From Holdemanella sp. MSK.7.32 (lineage in GTDB: Bacteria > Bacillota_I > Bacilli_A > Erysipelotrichales > Erysipelotrichaceae): a stretch of 64,000 nt of DNA. The stretch spans positions 1 through 64,000 of the forward strand of contig NZ_JANFYN010000006.1 in assembly GCF_024460475.1 (NCBI RefSeq). Reading direction: 5' to 3'. Each line of letters begins with the position of its first letter. The first letter of the stretch is position 1. Under the pieces are notes generated by a model. It was given only the letters and a program-made list of their open reading frames with translations, was not told where the DNA came from and searched no databases. Below, piece after piece: positions 8,172 through 15,775 of the stretch. The translations under genes and the position numbers were made by a program.

Positions 8172-9604
8172 AGTCAAAGATTTATTTAGCTATCGATTTA
8201 AAGTCTTTCTATGCTTCTTGCGAATGTGTATCTAGAGGATTGGATCCTTTAACTACAAATTTAGTTGTTGCGGATGCTTCTAGAACAGACAAGACAATAT
8301 GTTTGGCTGTATCGCCTTCTTTGAAACAGTATGGAATTGGTGGAAGGTGTCGTTTGTTTGAAGTGAATCAAAAGGTAAGAGATGTGAATGCCAAAAGGAA
8401 AAAGGGGTTTTTGCGTTTTGATGGTAAATCGAGTGATGATGAAATTTTAAAGCAGAATCCTAGATACGAAGTTGACTTTATTGTTGCACCTCCTAGAATG
8501 AAATACTATTTGGATATCAGTACACAAATTTATAATATCTATTTGAAATATATTTCAAGTCAGGATATCCATGTATATTCCATTGATGAAGTGTTTATTG
8601 ATGCGACGCCATATTTAAATACGTATCATTTAACACCCAAAGAGTTCGCAATGAAAATGATTCTAGATATTTATGAGACAACCGGCATCACGGCTACGGC
8701 AGGTATTGGTACCAATTTATATCTTGCCAAGGTGGCCATGGATATTGTGGCCAAACATAAAGATCCAGATGAAAATGGGGTTCGTGTTGCGGCTTTAAAT
8801 GAATATAGGTATCGTAAATTATTGTGGAATCATAAGCCTTTGACTGATTTTTGGCGTGTTGGAAAAGGGTATGAGAAAAGATTGCATAAACTAGGTATTG
8901 ATACAATGGGCAAGCTTTGTGCCTTTAGTTTAGAACATGGGGATGTTTTGTTTAAGACATTTGGTGTAAATGCCGAACTATTGATTGATCATGCGTGGGG
9001 GTATGAGCCTTGTACGATGGAAGATATCAAGGCATATAAGCCAGAAAAGAATAGTATTGGTTCGGGACAAGTCTTATCTTGTGGGTATGAAAAAGAAAAG
9101 GCTAAGATTTTAGTCAAGGAAATGGTGGAATCTTTAGCTTTAAGTTTGGTGGAGAAGCATTTGGTGACAAATAAAGTGGTTCTTACTATTGGTTATGAAG
9201 TAAATGCGGATTATACGGGTGAAACGATGGTTGATTTTTATGGACGTGTTTTGCCGAAAAGCTTAAATAAAATTGTTCATTTACCTCAAAAGACAAATGC
9301 GAATTCAATTCTAATTCAAAATATATTGGATGTATATGATCGGTATGTGGATTCTAGTTTATTGGTGCGAAGAATCAATGTGGCGGCTGTTGAAGTGATA
9401 GATGAAAAGAATCGTGGCTTTGAACAGATTGATTTATTTTCAAATGTGGATGAAGAAGAATTAAAGAAGGAAAATGATCTTCAAAAGGTGACTTTAAAAA
9501 TAAAGAATAAATATGGTAAGAATTCGATCTTAAAGGGAACGGATTTTGAGAAGGGTGCCAAGGCAAAAGAGCGAAATGCGCAGATTGGAGGGCATAAGGC
9601 ATAA
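8168..9604 (+). CDS. Y-family DNA polymerase (UmuC/DinB-like, UvrX type)
   Basis: A 478-residue lesion-bypass polymerase. The N-terminal palm starts with AIDLKSFYASCE (metal-binding Asp about 10) and contains SIDEVFID (acidic pair about 140). A helix-hairpin-helix region and little-finger domain follow. The size and the YolD-like gene overlapping its end match the mobile UvrX/YqjW group of Firmicutes, used in SOS or mutagenic repair. No clear LexA box was identified upstream. It is part of the run 7525-9993. Confidence 0.88.
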   Translation: MKSKIYLAIDLKSFYASCECVSRGLDPLTTNLVVADASRTDKTICLAVSPSLKQYGIGGRCRLFEVNQKVRDVNAKRKKGFLRFDGKSSDDEILKQNPRYEVDFIVAPPRMKYYLDISTQIYNIYLKYISSQDIHVYSIDEVFIDATPYLNTYHLTPKEFAMKMILDIYETTGITATAGIGTNLYLAKVAMDIVAKHKDPDENGVRVAALNEYRYRKLLWNHKPLTDFWRVGKGYEKRLHKLGIDTMGKLCAFSLEHGDVLFKTFGVNAELLIDHAWGYEPCTMEDIKAYKPEKNSIGSGQVLSCGYEKEKAKILVKEMVESLALSLVEKHLVTNKVVLTIGYEVNADYTGETMVDFYGRVLPKSLNKIVHLPQKTNANSILIQNILDVYDRYVDSSLLVRRINVAAVEVIDEKNRGFEQIDLFSNVDEEELKKENDLQKVTLKIKNKYGKNSILKGTDFEKGAKAKERNAQIGGHKA

Positions 9605-9993
9605 TGGATGAAAGATGGTATACAATGGATCGCCCTAAAAGTAAATATCCAAAGATGTCTATGTCAGATCGTGCCGCTCAATTTGCACCTTTTGCAGCTT
9701 TAACAGGTCATAAAGAGGCGATATTGGAGCAACAAAGAACAACTCAGACAAAACGCATTTTATCAAATGAAGAAAAGCTTGAAATCAATGAGAAAATCAT
9801 TGAATTGATGAATTTGAAATCAAAATGCAGAATTATATATTTTGAAAAGGATAAGACAAAAAGTGGTGGTCAGTACATGGAGAGTGTTTTATCTTTTAAG
9901 CGTATAGATGAATTGAATAAGGTGTTATATTTTAAAGAGAATATTCAAATACAAATAGATGATATTGTAGATATTGAAGTATTGGAAAAGTGA
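9604..9993 (+). CDS. YolD-like family protein
   Basis: A 129-residue protein with the YolD-like motif KMSMSDRAAQFAPFAAL near residues 17-33, followed by a beta-rich C-terminal half. YolD-like genes accompany Y-family polymerases of the UvrX/YqjW group and may modulate them. It starts one base into the polymerase stop. Its own stop overlaps the ATG of the AraC-like fragment. Confidence 0.8.
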   Translation: MDERWYTMDRPKSKYPKMSMSDRAAQFAPFAALTGHKEAILEQQRTTQTKRILSNEEKLEINEKIIELMNLKSKCRIIYFEKDKTKSGGQYMESVLSFKRIDELNKVLYFKENIQIQIDDIVDIEVLEK

Positions 9994-10145
9994 TGCTTAT
10001 ATATATTCATACGCATTATGCGGATGAACTTTCTTTAAAAGATATTGCGGATGCAGGAACGATGAGTATTGCACAATGCAATCGTTGTTTCAATAAGATG
10101 TTAAATGTAACGGAAATATCTGAAGTGTTGGATTTAATAAAGTGA
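9993..10145 (+). pseudogene. Remnant of an AraC-type helix-turn-helix domain
   Basis: A 50-codon frame reads IHTHYADELSLKDIADAG...SIAQCNRCFNKML, the first helix-turn-helix of AraC-family regulators, ending at TGA after LDLIK. No effector domain precedes it and the second helix-turn-helix is missing, so it looks like a decayed fragment. Because the ATG overlaps the YolD stop it could still be translated. Confidence 0.6.
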
Positions 10146-10203
10146 CGCATTTTATTCAGGTATTTAAAATCACCAAAGAAATATCGAATGATGGAGGATT
10201 AAG

Positions 10204-10524
10204 ATGAAAAGGGCAGTTGAAGAAATATTAAAGTTTAATGAGGAAAGAGATTGGGATCAATTTCATAATCCAGAAAATTTAGCTAAATCGATTAGTATTG
10301 AGGCAGGAGAGTTGTTGGAGTGTTTTCAATGGAATAATGAATATGATAAGCAACATGTTTGTGAAGAACTTGCCGATGTGATGAATTATTGTATTTTGAT
10401 GGCCAATAAATTGGGTGTGGATATGGAAGAAATTTTGTTGATGAAATTAGAACAAAATAAGAAGAAATATCCGGTAGAAAAGTGTAAAGCATCTTCTAAA
10501 AAGTACACAGAACTGATAAAATAA
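10204..10524 (+). CDS. MazG-like nucleotide pyrophosphohydrolase
   Basis: A 106-residue single-domain all-helical NTP pyrophosphohydrolase. The metal-binding pattern is seen as EAGELLE followed by EELADVMNYC, typical of MazG/RS21-C6 (dCTPase-like) enzymes that sanitise aberrant nucleotides. GGAGG precedes the ATG. Located beside a lesion-bypass polymerase, a nucleotide-pool or repair role is plausible. Confidence 0.82.
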   Translation: MKRAVEEILKFNEERDWDQFHNPENLAKSISIEAGELLECFQWNNEYDKQHVCEELADVMNYCILMANKLGVDMEEILLMKLEQNKKKYPVEKCKASSKKYTELIK

Positions 10525-10528
10525 GGGT

Positions 10529-11191
10529 ATGTTAGATGTTGAGCGATTACAATTCTTAGATTTATATAGTTTTGAACTACGATTGGATTATTTTGAGAAG
10601 ATTTTAGAGTTTACGAGTTCTTCTTATTCCTTTTATTGGTTAGAGGCCATATTAAATTTAATGATTTATAAGGATACAATTGAATTTGATGAAATCTTAG
10701 ATGAAATGATTTCTTTAGCCTATGAGGATGTGGTAGAAAAAGGGTATCACTTGGGTCCGTTGATTCATCAAAAGCGTACAAACGCATTGGAAAATGCGAT
10801 TTTAAGCATCCAAAAGTATTTGCCTGAAAATTGTTCGAAACAAGAAATTATTATTTGTGTGAAACAACACGATGAAGATTTAAAGGAATATAAGAAACTA
10901 TTGATCATGCAGACACCATATCGTTTATTATCTAGTTTTTTGGTGGATGTAGGTGGTAATGATCCAATTTGGAATCGGCCTAAGGATATTATAGAAACAA
11001 TTAAAGATTATAATGAAAAATATAGACTTCCATATATCATAGAAAATGACAGGGGTCTTAAAAGAAGAGTTATTGTTCAACCAGAATGGAGAGATTTCTT
11101 AATGACTAATTATCGTGTCATTATGGAATGGGTCCATGATGAAAAAATCAAGTATCTTGAAAAGCGTAAGATTGAAGAGAGTGCATCTTAG
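10529..11191 (+). CDS. HNH-endonuclease-family N-terminal region, apparently without the HNH domain
   Basis: A 220-residue protein. Features such as SSYSFYWLEAIL, PYRLLSSF, GGNDPIWN and a late tryptophan/tyrosine stretch (EWRDFLMTNYRVIMEW) recall, from memory, the N-terminal part of Firmicutes proteins annotated as HNH endonuclease domain-containing. The sequence stops at KYLEKRKIEESAS where those continue into the nuclease domain, and a terminator follows at once. It has no clear ribosome site; a TAAAAT at 10517-10522 lies 6 nt before the ATG. Function uncertain: truncated enzyme or antitoxin-like remnant. Confidence 0.45.
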   Translation: MLDVERLQFLDLYSFELRLDYFEKILEFTSSSYSFYWLEAILNLMIYKDTIEFDEILDEMISLAYEDVVEKGYHLGPLIHQKRTNALENAILSIQKYLPENCSKQEIIICVKQHDEDLKEYKKLLIMQTPYRLLSSFLVDVGGNDPIWNRPKDIIETIKDYNEKYRLPYIIENDRGLKRRVIVQPEWRDFLMTNYRVIMEWVHDEKIKYLEKRKIEESAS

Positions 11192-11208
11192 GATGTGCTT
11201 TTTCTTTT
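11180..11208 (+). terminator. Intrinsic terminator
   Basis: AGTGCATC (11180-11187) pairs with GATGTGCT (11192-11199, two G-U pairs), followed by a T-rich tail. The TAG stop is in the loop. Confidence 0.7.
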
Positions 11209-11237
11209 GGTTAAAATAAAAAAGTTTATAGCTAGAC

Positions 11238-11324
11238 TTACTTTTGTTTGTGTCTTAAGTACATAGCGTAAAGTAATTTCATGAATGCACTAAGTACTAA
11301 AAGTCTTCCTAAGAGTTCTAACAT
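11238..11324 (-). CDS. Possible 28-residue hydrophobic peptide
   Basis: On the minus strand an ATG frame gives a hydrophobic helix (MLELLGRLLVLSAFMKLLYAM) with a basic tail YLRHKQK, resembling small membrane or type I toxin peptides. An AAGGA lies about 13 nt upstream, farther than ideal. There is no homology evidence, so this is a weak call. Confidence 0.25.
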   Translation of the reverse strand: MLELLGRLLVLSAFMKLLYAMYLRHKQK

Positions 11325-11425
11325 TATATTAATGCATATCCTTTCTGTTCTTCATATATATTACATGATTTGTATATTAAGATAAATTAAAATTTCGAGT
11401 ATAAACGGAGTGCTTAAATGGTAAA

Positions 11426-11453
11426 AAATAAAAACTCCTTTATGTAAAGGAGT
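11426..11453 (-). terminator. Terminator of the tRNA-Glu transcript
   Basis: On the minus strand ACTCCTTT (11453-11446) pairs with AAAGGAGT (11441-11434), followed by a T-rich run. Confidence 0.8.
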
Positions 11454-11463
11454 AATTGTTAAA

Positions 11464-11538
11464 TGGTAGCGCGTACGGGATTCGAACCCGTGATACAGCC
11501 TTGAGAGGGCTGTGGCTTAACCGCTTGCCGAACGCGCC
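11464..11538 (-). tRNA. tRNA-Glu (anticodon CUC)
   Basis: The minus strand folds as a full cloverleaf: acceptor GGCGCGU with ACGCGCU (first pair G-U), D arm GGC...GCC, anticodon stem CAGCC/GGCUG with loop CUCUCAA (anticodon CUC), T arm ACGGG-UUCGAAU-CCCGU, and encoded CCA. The D and T arms match bacterial tRNA-Glu. A TATAAT lies at 11550-11555 on the minus strand. Confidence 0.9.
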
Positions 11539-11560
11539 ATGTGCTTAAGTATTATAGCAC

Positions 11561-11588
11561 AAAATAAAAGAGAAGTATAGACTTCTCT
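11561..11588 (-). terminator. Terminator of pepD
   Basis: On the minus strand AGAGAAGT and ACTTCTCT form a perfect 8-bp stem with a T-rich tail, just after the pepD stop. Confidence 0.8.
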
Positions 11589-12994
11589 TATAATTCTGCA
11601 ATCAAATCGCATAAGTTTTTATAGGCTTTTTGAAAAGATTCTAGATTTAATTTTTCTTCTGGTGTATGACAACCTTCGGCAATAGGACCATATGTGATGA
11701 TATCTAAATCTGGAATCAATCCTTTTAGAATTCCCGTTTCCATACCTCCGTGGGATGCCTCGGTTTCCATTTCTATGCCTTGTTTTTTTAAGATTTCTTT
11801 TAATGTATCTCTTAATGGGCTATTAGCTTCATAGTTCCATCCACAGAAGTTTGTATCTTCATGTTCAGATGCATGACATAATTGTGCAATCATGTTGATC
11901 TTATTTCCTAATTCATCCTTCATAGATTCTAATGGGGAACGAATACAGAATGCACATTTTACAACATTGTCTTCTGTTCTTAGTTTACCTAAGTTAAGGG
12001 AAGCTAGTGTTAATCCTTCAATAGCCATGGATTTATGTTGTAAACCATTTGGTAGTAAGTAGTATAGTGTAATTAATTCATTTGTATCTTTTGAAGTAAA
12101 GGCTTTAGTAGCTTTTTTTGTTTCTTCCAATTGAATATCAAGTTTACTATCACTGAATTCAAATTCTGTTTTTAAATCTTTTACGATAGAATCAATATTT
12201 GGCTTAATGTCTGAAACGAAAGTTGCTTCAGCTTCTCTAGGAATCGCATTTTCTTTCAATCCACCATTTACAGATACGATTTGAATATCTTTTAATGTTT
12301 GTAGGACTCTAAATAAGATTTTAATGGAGTTACCCTTTTCTTGATCAATGCAAGCACCTGAATGACCTCCATCTAATCCTTTGACAATAAGTTTATAGGT
12401 TGGTTTATTTACTTCTTCAAACGTGCATGTTTTATCGACATAGGCATAGCGACCACCACTTGTTGTGGTACAAGTACTAATTTCACCACCACCATCAAGA
12501 CCAATCATCTTTTTGGCATTGAAGTATTCTTTCTTTAAATGGATAGATCCTAATAGACCTACTTCTTCTTGTACAGTAAATACACATTCTAAGTTTGGAT
12601 GTTTTAGAGTATCATCACTTAAAATTGCCAACATGTAGCTAACTCCAAATCCATCATCAGCACCTAATGTTGTTCCTTTGGCTTTTAACCATCCGTCTTC
12701 AATATATAAATTTAAAGCATCGGTTTCAAAGTCAAAATCGACATCCTTGTTTTTTTCACATACCATATCCATATGTGCTTGCAACATAACTGTATCGTGA
12801 TTTTCATAGCCTGGTGTAGCATTTTTATAAATAATCACATTATTCATGTCATCACGAACATATTTAAAATTATGTTCCTTCGCAAATTTTTCTACATAGT
12901 CTGCGATTTTTTCTTCATGAAAAGATCCATGAGGAATCTTTGAGATTTCTTCAAAATATTTGAAGATTGGGACATTTTCATCTAATACACTCAT
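11588..12994 (-). CDS. pepD: Aminoacyl-histidine dipeptidase (M20C family)
   Basis: A 468-residue zinc peptidase that hydrolyses Xaa-His and related dipeptides in the cytosol. Metal and catalytic motifs are visible: AHMDMV, GADDGFG, VQEEVGLLGS, LDGGGE and the late SHGGMETG. The dimerisation or lid domain sits in the middle. The ATG at 12994 has GGAGG 8 nt upstream; the longer frame from 13033 runs into the promoter. A TTGCGT-16-TATACT promoter (13049-13022) is inside the hsp20 terminator. It is monocistronic with its own terminator. Confidence 0.92.
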   Translation of the reverse strand: MSVLDENVPIFKYFEEISKIPHGSFHEEKIADYVEKFAKEHNFKYVRDDMNNVIIYKNATPGYENHDTVMLQAHMDMVCEKNKDVDFDFETDALNLYIEDGWLKAKGTTLGADDGFGVSYMLAILSDDTLKHPNLECVFTVQEEVGLLGSIHLKKEYFNAKKMIGLDGGGEISTCTTTSGGRYAYVDKTCTFEEVNKPTYKLIVKGLDGGHSGACIDQEKGNSIKILFRVLQTLKDIQIVSVNGGLKENAIPREAEATFVSDIKPNIDSIVKDLKTEFEFSDSKLDIQLEETKKATKAFTSKDTNELITLYYLLPNGLQHKSMAIEGLTLASLNLGKLRTEDNVVKCAFCIRSPLESMKDELGNKINMIAQLCHASEHEDTNFCGWNYEANSPLRDTLKEILKKQGIEMETEASHGGMETGILKGLIPDLDIITYGPIAEGCHTPEEKLNLESFQKAYKNLCDLIAEL

Positions 12995-13021
12995 TGTTTG
13001 TACCTCCATTTGATTAAAAAT

Positions 13022-13049
13022 AGTATAGTACAAAAAATGAGAGACGCAA
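13022..13049 (-). promoter_or_regulatory. Promoter of pepD
   Basis: On the minus strand TTGCGT (13049-13044), a 16-bp spacer and TATACT (13027-13022). The -35 box is inside the loop and stem of the hsp20 terminator. Confidence 0.6.
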
Positions 13050-13057
13050 GTCTCTCA
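13032..13057 (-). terminator. Terminator of hsp20
   Basis: TGAGAGAC and GTCTCTCA form an 8-bp stem with a 4-nt loop and six T on the minus strand. Confidence 0.85.
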
Positions 13058-13444
13058 CTATTGAATATTGATATATCTTGTTTCTTCTTCATGCTTTACA
13101 GGTTTTGTAGGCAATAAGATAAATAATTCACCATTGTCAAAACGAGCTTTGATATCCTCTTGTTTGTAGCCTTCACCAATATAGAAAGAACGAGAATAAG
13201 TTCCAGTAAATCTTTCTTGACGAAGCACACGCGTATCTTCTTTGTTGATATTACGAGTAGCTGAGATCTTTAAGTAGCCATCTTTTAGTTCAATTTGAAT
13301 ATTTTCTTTTTGAATCCCACAAACCTCCATGCAGATTTGATAATATCCATCCTTTTCATAAATGTCTGTTCTTAATACAGTATTTGTATCTTGTTTTTTA
13401 GTATCGTTGAAAAAGTCATCAAAATAATTAGGGTAATAGCGCAT
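13058..13444 (-). CDS. Small heat-shock protein, Hsp20 family
   Basis: A 128-residue alpha-crystallin-domain chaperone that holds unfolding proteins. The domain runs from VLRTDIYEKDGYYQICMEV to FILLPTKP; the A-x-x-x-N-G-x-L signature appears as ARFDNGELFILLP near residues 100-112. GGAGG precedes the ATG. The promoter is bracketed by two CIRCE-like operators, so HrcA-type heat control is likely. It is monocistronic. Confidence 0.92.
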   Translation of the reverse strand: MRYYPNYFDDFFNDTKKQDTNTVLRTDIYEKDGYYQICMEVCGIQKENIQIELKDGYLKISATRNINKEDTRVLRQERFTGTYSRSFYIGEGYKQEDIKARFDNGELFILLPTKPVKHEEETRYINIQ

Positions 13445-13456
13445 ATTGAATCCTCC

Positions 13457-13483
13457 TTAGCACTTATATCATTTAACTGCTAA
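13457..13483 (-). promoter_or_regulatory. CIRCE-like operator, downstream copy (hsp20)
   Basis: On the minus strand TTAGCAGTT-N9-AAGTGCTAA, compared with the HrcA operator consensus TTAGCACTC-N9-GAGTGCTAA (three mismatches). It lies between the -10 box and the ribosome site. Confidence 0.75.
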
Positions 13484-13484
13484 T

Positions 13485-13513
13485 ATCATAATACAAACGT
13501 TTGGCACAGTCAA
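13485..13513 (-). promoter_or_regulatory. Promoter of hsp20
   Basis: TTGACT (13513-13508), 17-bp spacer, TATGAT (13490-13485) on the minus strand. The -35 box overlaps the upstream CIRCE-like operator. Confidence 0.75.
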
Positions 13514-13527
13514 TAGCTGAGTGCTAA
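13501..13527 (-). promoter_or_regulatory. CIRCE-like operator, upstream copy (hsp20)
   Basis: TTAGCACTC-N9-CTGTGCCAA on the minus strand. The left arm is perfect; the right arm matches 6 of 9. The stop codon of the upstream LURP-one gene (TAG) is embedded in the left arm. Confidence 0.65.
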
Positions 13528-14009
13528 AAATTTTGTCGCTTGTTTCTAGTACACTTTTCTGCATCAATAGCCAAGACAAACATAAGTGCATCCAATGCAT
13601 TTTCTGGATCTTTAACATCAATGACATAAGTATCTGTAAAATTAAATATTTCTTTACGAATAATCGCTACAGTATCATAGCTTTCATCCACAATTGTATA
13701 ATTCCATTCAGTAAGAGTTCCATCAATATGCCATCCATTATAGTCAATGTTGTAATGTGGAGTAAAGAAAGATAATTCTTTTGATAGACATCCTATATAT
13801 TCATTATTCTTATAGATTTCAAATTTAGGAAGAAGAGTTATCACTTTTTCTAATACAGTACCCACTTCATTTCCATTTTGATCATAAATGACTAGTTTAT
13901 GTCCCCAAGAAAGTTTTCCTTCGACTTGATATATGATTTGACCATCTTCGTTGTATATATCATAACTGTCAAACCAGGAAAAGAATCGTTGCTTAAATAA
14001 TAGTTTCAT
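13524..14009 (-). CDS. LURP-one-related / YxjI-like protein
   Basis: A 161-residue tubby-like beta-barrel protein of the LURP-one-related (DUF567) family: repeated short strands such as YDIYNEDGQIIYQVEGK, KFEIYKNNEYIG, and WHIDGTLTEWNYTIVD, then a C-terminal hydrophobic helix (ALDALMFVLAIDAE). Molecular role unknown; related folds bind phosphoinositides or sit at membranes. GGTGGTGAT precedes the ATG; TATAAT is at 14033-14028. The TTTAAG double box (14046-14062) overlaps its -35 region, so the neighbouring two-component system may also affect it. Confidence 0.8.
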   Translation of the reverse strand: MKLLFKQRFFSWFDSYDIYNEDGQIIYQVEGKLSWGHKLVIYDQNGNEVGTVLEKVITLLPKFEIYKNNEYIGCLSKELSFFTPHYNIDYNGWHIDGTLTEWNYTIVDESYDTVAIIRKEIFNFTDTYVIDVKDPENALDALMFVLAIDAEKCTRNKRQNF

Positions 14010-14045
14010 AATATCACCACCACATAAATTATAGCATTGAATATA

Positions 14046-14078
14046 TTTAAGGTTTATTTAAGTTTGAATCGGTATACT
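14046..14078 (+). promoter_or_regulatory. Response-regulator box and -10 of a small RNA promoter
   Basis: TTTAAG (14046-14051), N5, TTTAAG (14057-14062), then exactly 10 nt to TATACT (14073-14078). The direct repeat matches the CiaR box known from streptococci (TTTAAG-N5-TTTAAG). The same arrangement recurs at 14169-14201 and 15795-15827, both next to the two-component operon. No -35 box is evident, as expected for an activated promoter. Confidence 0.7.
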
Positions 14079-14084
14079 CACTTA

Positions 14085-14143
14085 CGAAATAGGTGATTAT
14101 ACTTTTCATGCCCTTAGAATAATCATGCCTATTTCTTTTTTTT
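14085..14143 (+). ncRNA. Predicted csRNA-like small RNA (about 59 nt)
   Basis: Starts about 7 nt after the TATACT at 14073-14078 and ends in a long terminator hairpin: GAAATAGG (14086-14093) with CCTATTTC (14128-14135), extended by TGATTAT (14094-14100) with ATAATCA (14119-14125) and a 2-nt bulge, then eight T. The 18-nt loop (14101-14118) is single-stranded and could base-pair with targets. No ORF fits inside. The streptococcal CiaR regulon also contains small RNAs, so this is a plausible analogue; expression is untested. Confidence 0.6.
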
Positions 14144-14158
14144 GACAATTTTTAAATT

Positions 14159-14201
14159 CTTAAGAAAACTTAAGGAAATCTTAAGAAAAACATAATACAA
14201 T
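14159..14201 (+). promoter_or_regulatory. Promoter of the arylsulfotransferase gene with three CTTAAG repeats
   Basis: CTTAAG occurs at 14159, 14169 and 14180. The last two are spaced CTTAAG-N5-CTTAAG and end 10 nt before TACAAT (14196-14201). This is the same geometry as the boxes at 14046 and 15795. OmpR-type regulators bind such 11-bp direct repeats. Confidence 0.65.
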
Positions 14202-14221
14202 GTTTCTGAGGTGAATTTGTT

Positions 14222-15775
14222 ATGAAGAAAAAACTTGGAAATATATTGATTTTTGTGCTGATTATTGGACTCACGATTGGATATGGAATTTATAAAGATA
14301 ATCAATCAAAAGTCACAGTCAACAAAATCTATACGATGGAATATCAAGAACAGGCATTATCGGATTTAGAAAATGAAAGAGGAAATGGAAACTATACACT
14401 TCAAAATATATTTATGAAATACAATCCTTTTACAACCAATACACAATCGATGTATGTTTATTTTAATACATCCAAAGCGGCTAAAATTACATATACAGTA
14501 AGTTGCAGCGATTATGCAGATTTTACAGCTACGGCATATCAAGCTAAAACCTATCAGAAGGAACATGAGTTTCAATTGATTGGTTTGATTCCTGATTGTA
14601 CAAATACCATCACAATTACAGCTACTTATAAGGATGGTACAAGTCAAAGTGTAAGTACAAATTATACAATGGGATCATTACTTGGTGATGAAGATATACA
14701 ACTTAAACAAGTGTCTGGTTCTAAACAAGACTTAGGCAATGGTTTATATACACTATTAGGAAATGATGCCGATGATCAAGACTTTGTCTATATGTATGAT
14801 ACAAATGGCATTTTGCGTGGGGAAATTCCAATTATTGGATATCGTTCTCATCGTATGTTGATACAAAATCAAATGTTATATATGAGTGTATCAACACATC
14901 GAATGGCAGCTATTAATCATTTAGGTATGATTGAACACATTTATAATTTGGGTAATTATATAGTTCATCACGATTATCAATTTGATCAGGATGGAAATTT
15001 GATTTTATTAGCTACAAATGAAGAAAAGAATAGTGTAGAAGACTGCATTATTAAATTGGATGTAGAGACGGAAGAAGTAAGTGAATTGTTGGATTTAGAA
15101 GATTTGTTTAAAAGCTACAAAGAGAGTACGGATCATAAAGAAGGTTCAAAATGGGATTGGATGCATATCAATACACTTCAATATCTAAGTGATGATAGTG
15201 TCATTCTTTCTTCTCGAGAAACAAGTTCAATCATTAAAATCAATGATGTAAGCACAAATCCAAGTATTGACTATATCATAGGCAATGAAGATTTCTGGAA
15301 AGATACAGACTATACAAAGTATTTATATACAAAAGTAGGGGACTTCTTGACGAGTGGAGGACAACATACCGTAACATATATGGAGGATGATGCATTAGAA
15401 TCTGGTCAATATTATCTATACATGTTTGACAATAATTTTGGATATTCTAAGACAAGAAATGATTATGATTGGACGGTAAATGATGGGATTCAAACAAGTA
15501 TTACAGAAGGAACGACATCCTATTACTATCAATACTTAGTGGATGAAAACGAAGGTACATATACATTGGTAAATTCATTTGAAGTTCCATTTAGTGCCTA
15601 TGTATCGAGTGCACAAAATCTAGGTAATCATATTGTCGTAGATTCAGGAATTGCAGGACTATTATCCATTTACGATACGGATGGAAATCTTGAACAACAG
15701 TTCAGTATAAAGAAAAATGATCGTTTTATTTATCGAATCTATTATTATGATTATAAAGGATATTATTTTAGTTAG
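14222..15775 (+). CDS. Aryl-sulfate sulfotransferase (ASST) family protein
   Basis: A 517-residue protein with an N-terminal membrane anchor or signal (residues 5-24), a beta-sandwich N-terminal domain to about 160, and a beta-propeller ASST domain. Conserved motifs include HHDYQFDQDGNLI, KWDWMHINTLQYL, ILSSRETSSIIKI and GGQHTV, which carry the His/Arg residues of the PAPS-independent enzyme that moves sulfate between phenolic compounds. It would act outside the membrane. GAGGTG precedes the ATG. The promoter carries two-component boxes. The terminator overlaps the stop codon. Confidence 0.85.
   Translation: MKKKLGNILIFVLIIGLTIGYGIYKDNQSKVTVNKIYTMEYQEQALSDLENERGNGNYTLQNIFMKYNPFTTNTQSMYVYFNTSKAAKITYTVSCSDYADFTATAYQAKTYQKEHEFQLIGLIPDCTNTITITATYKDGTSQSVSTNYTMGSLLGDEDIQLKQVSGSKQDLGNGLYTLLGNDADDQDFVYMYDTNGILRGEIPIIGYRSHRMLIQNQMLYMSVSTHRMAAINHLGMIEHIYNLGNYIVHHDYQFDQDGNLILLATNEEKNSVEDCIIKLDVETEEVSELLDLEDLFKSYKESTDHKEGSKWDWMHINTLQYLSDDSVILSSRETSSIIKINDVSTNPSIDYIIGNEDFWKDTDYTKYLYTKVGDFLTSGGQHTVTYMEDDALESGQYYLYMFDNNFGYSKTRNDYDWTVNDGIQTSITEGTTSYYYQYLVDENEGTYTLVNSFEVPFSAYVSSAQNLGNHIVVDSGIAGLLSIYDTDGNLEQQFSIKKNDRFIYRIYYYDYKGYYFS

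Noticed and set aside
11464..11538. tRNA-Gln assignment
   Set aside because: The first base was initially read as U with a Gln-like acceptor; correct pairing with the 3' arm gives a G1-U72 start, and the D and T arms and the CUC anticodon indicate Glu.
13457..13527. A single CIRCE split by about 53 bp (TTAGCACTT...GAGTGCTAA on the plus strand)
   Set aside because: Closer inspection shows two separate N9-spaced elements; the outer arms belong to different operators.
14366..14647. Cysteine-rich minus-strand frame inside the sulfotransferase gene
   Set aside because: No ribosome site, fully inside a recognised gene on the opposite strand, composition explained by the codons of that gene.
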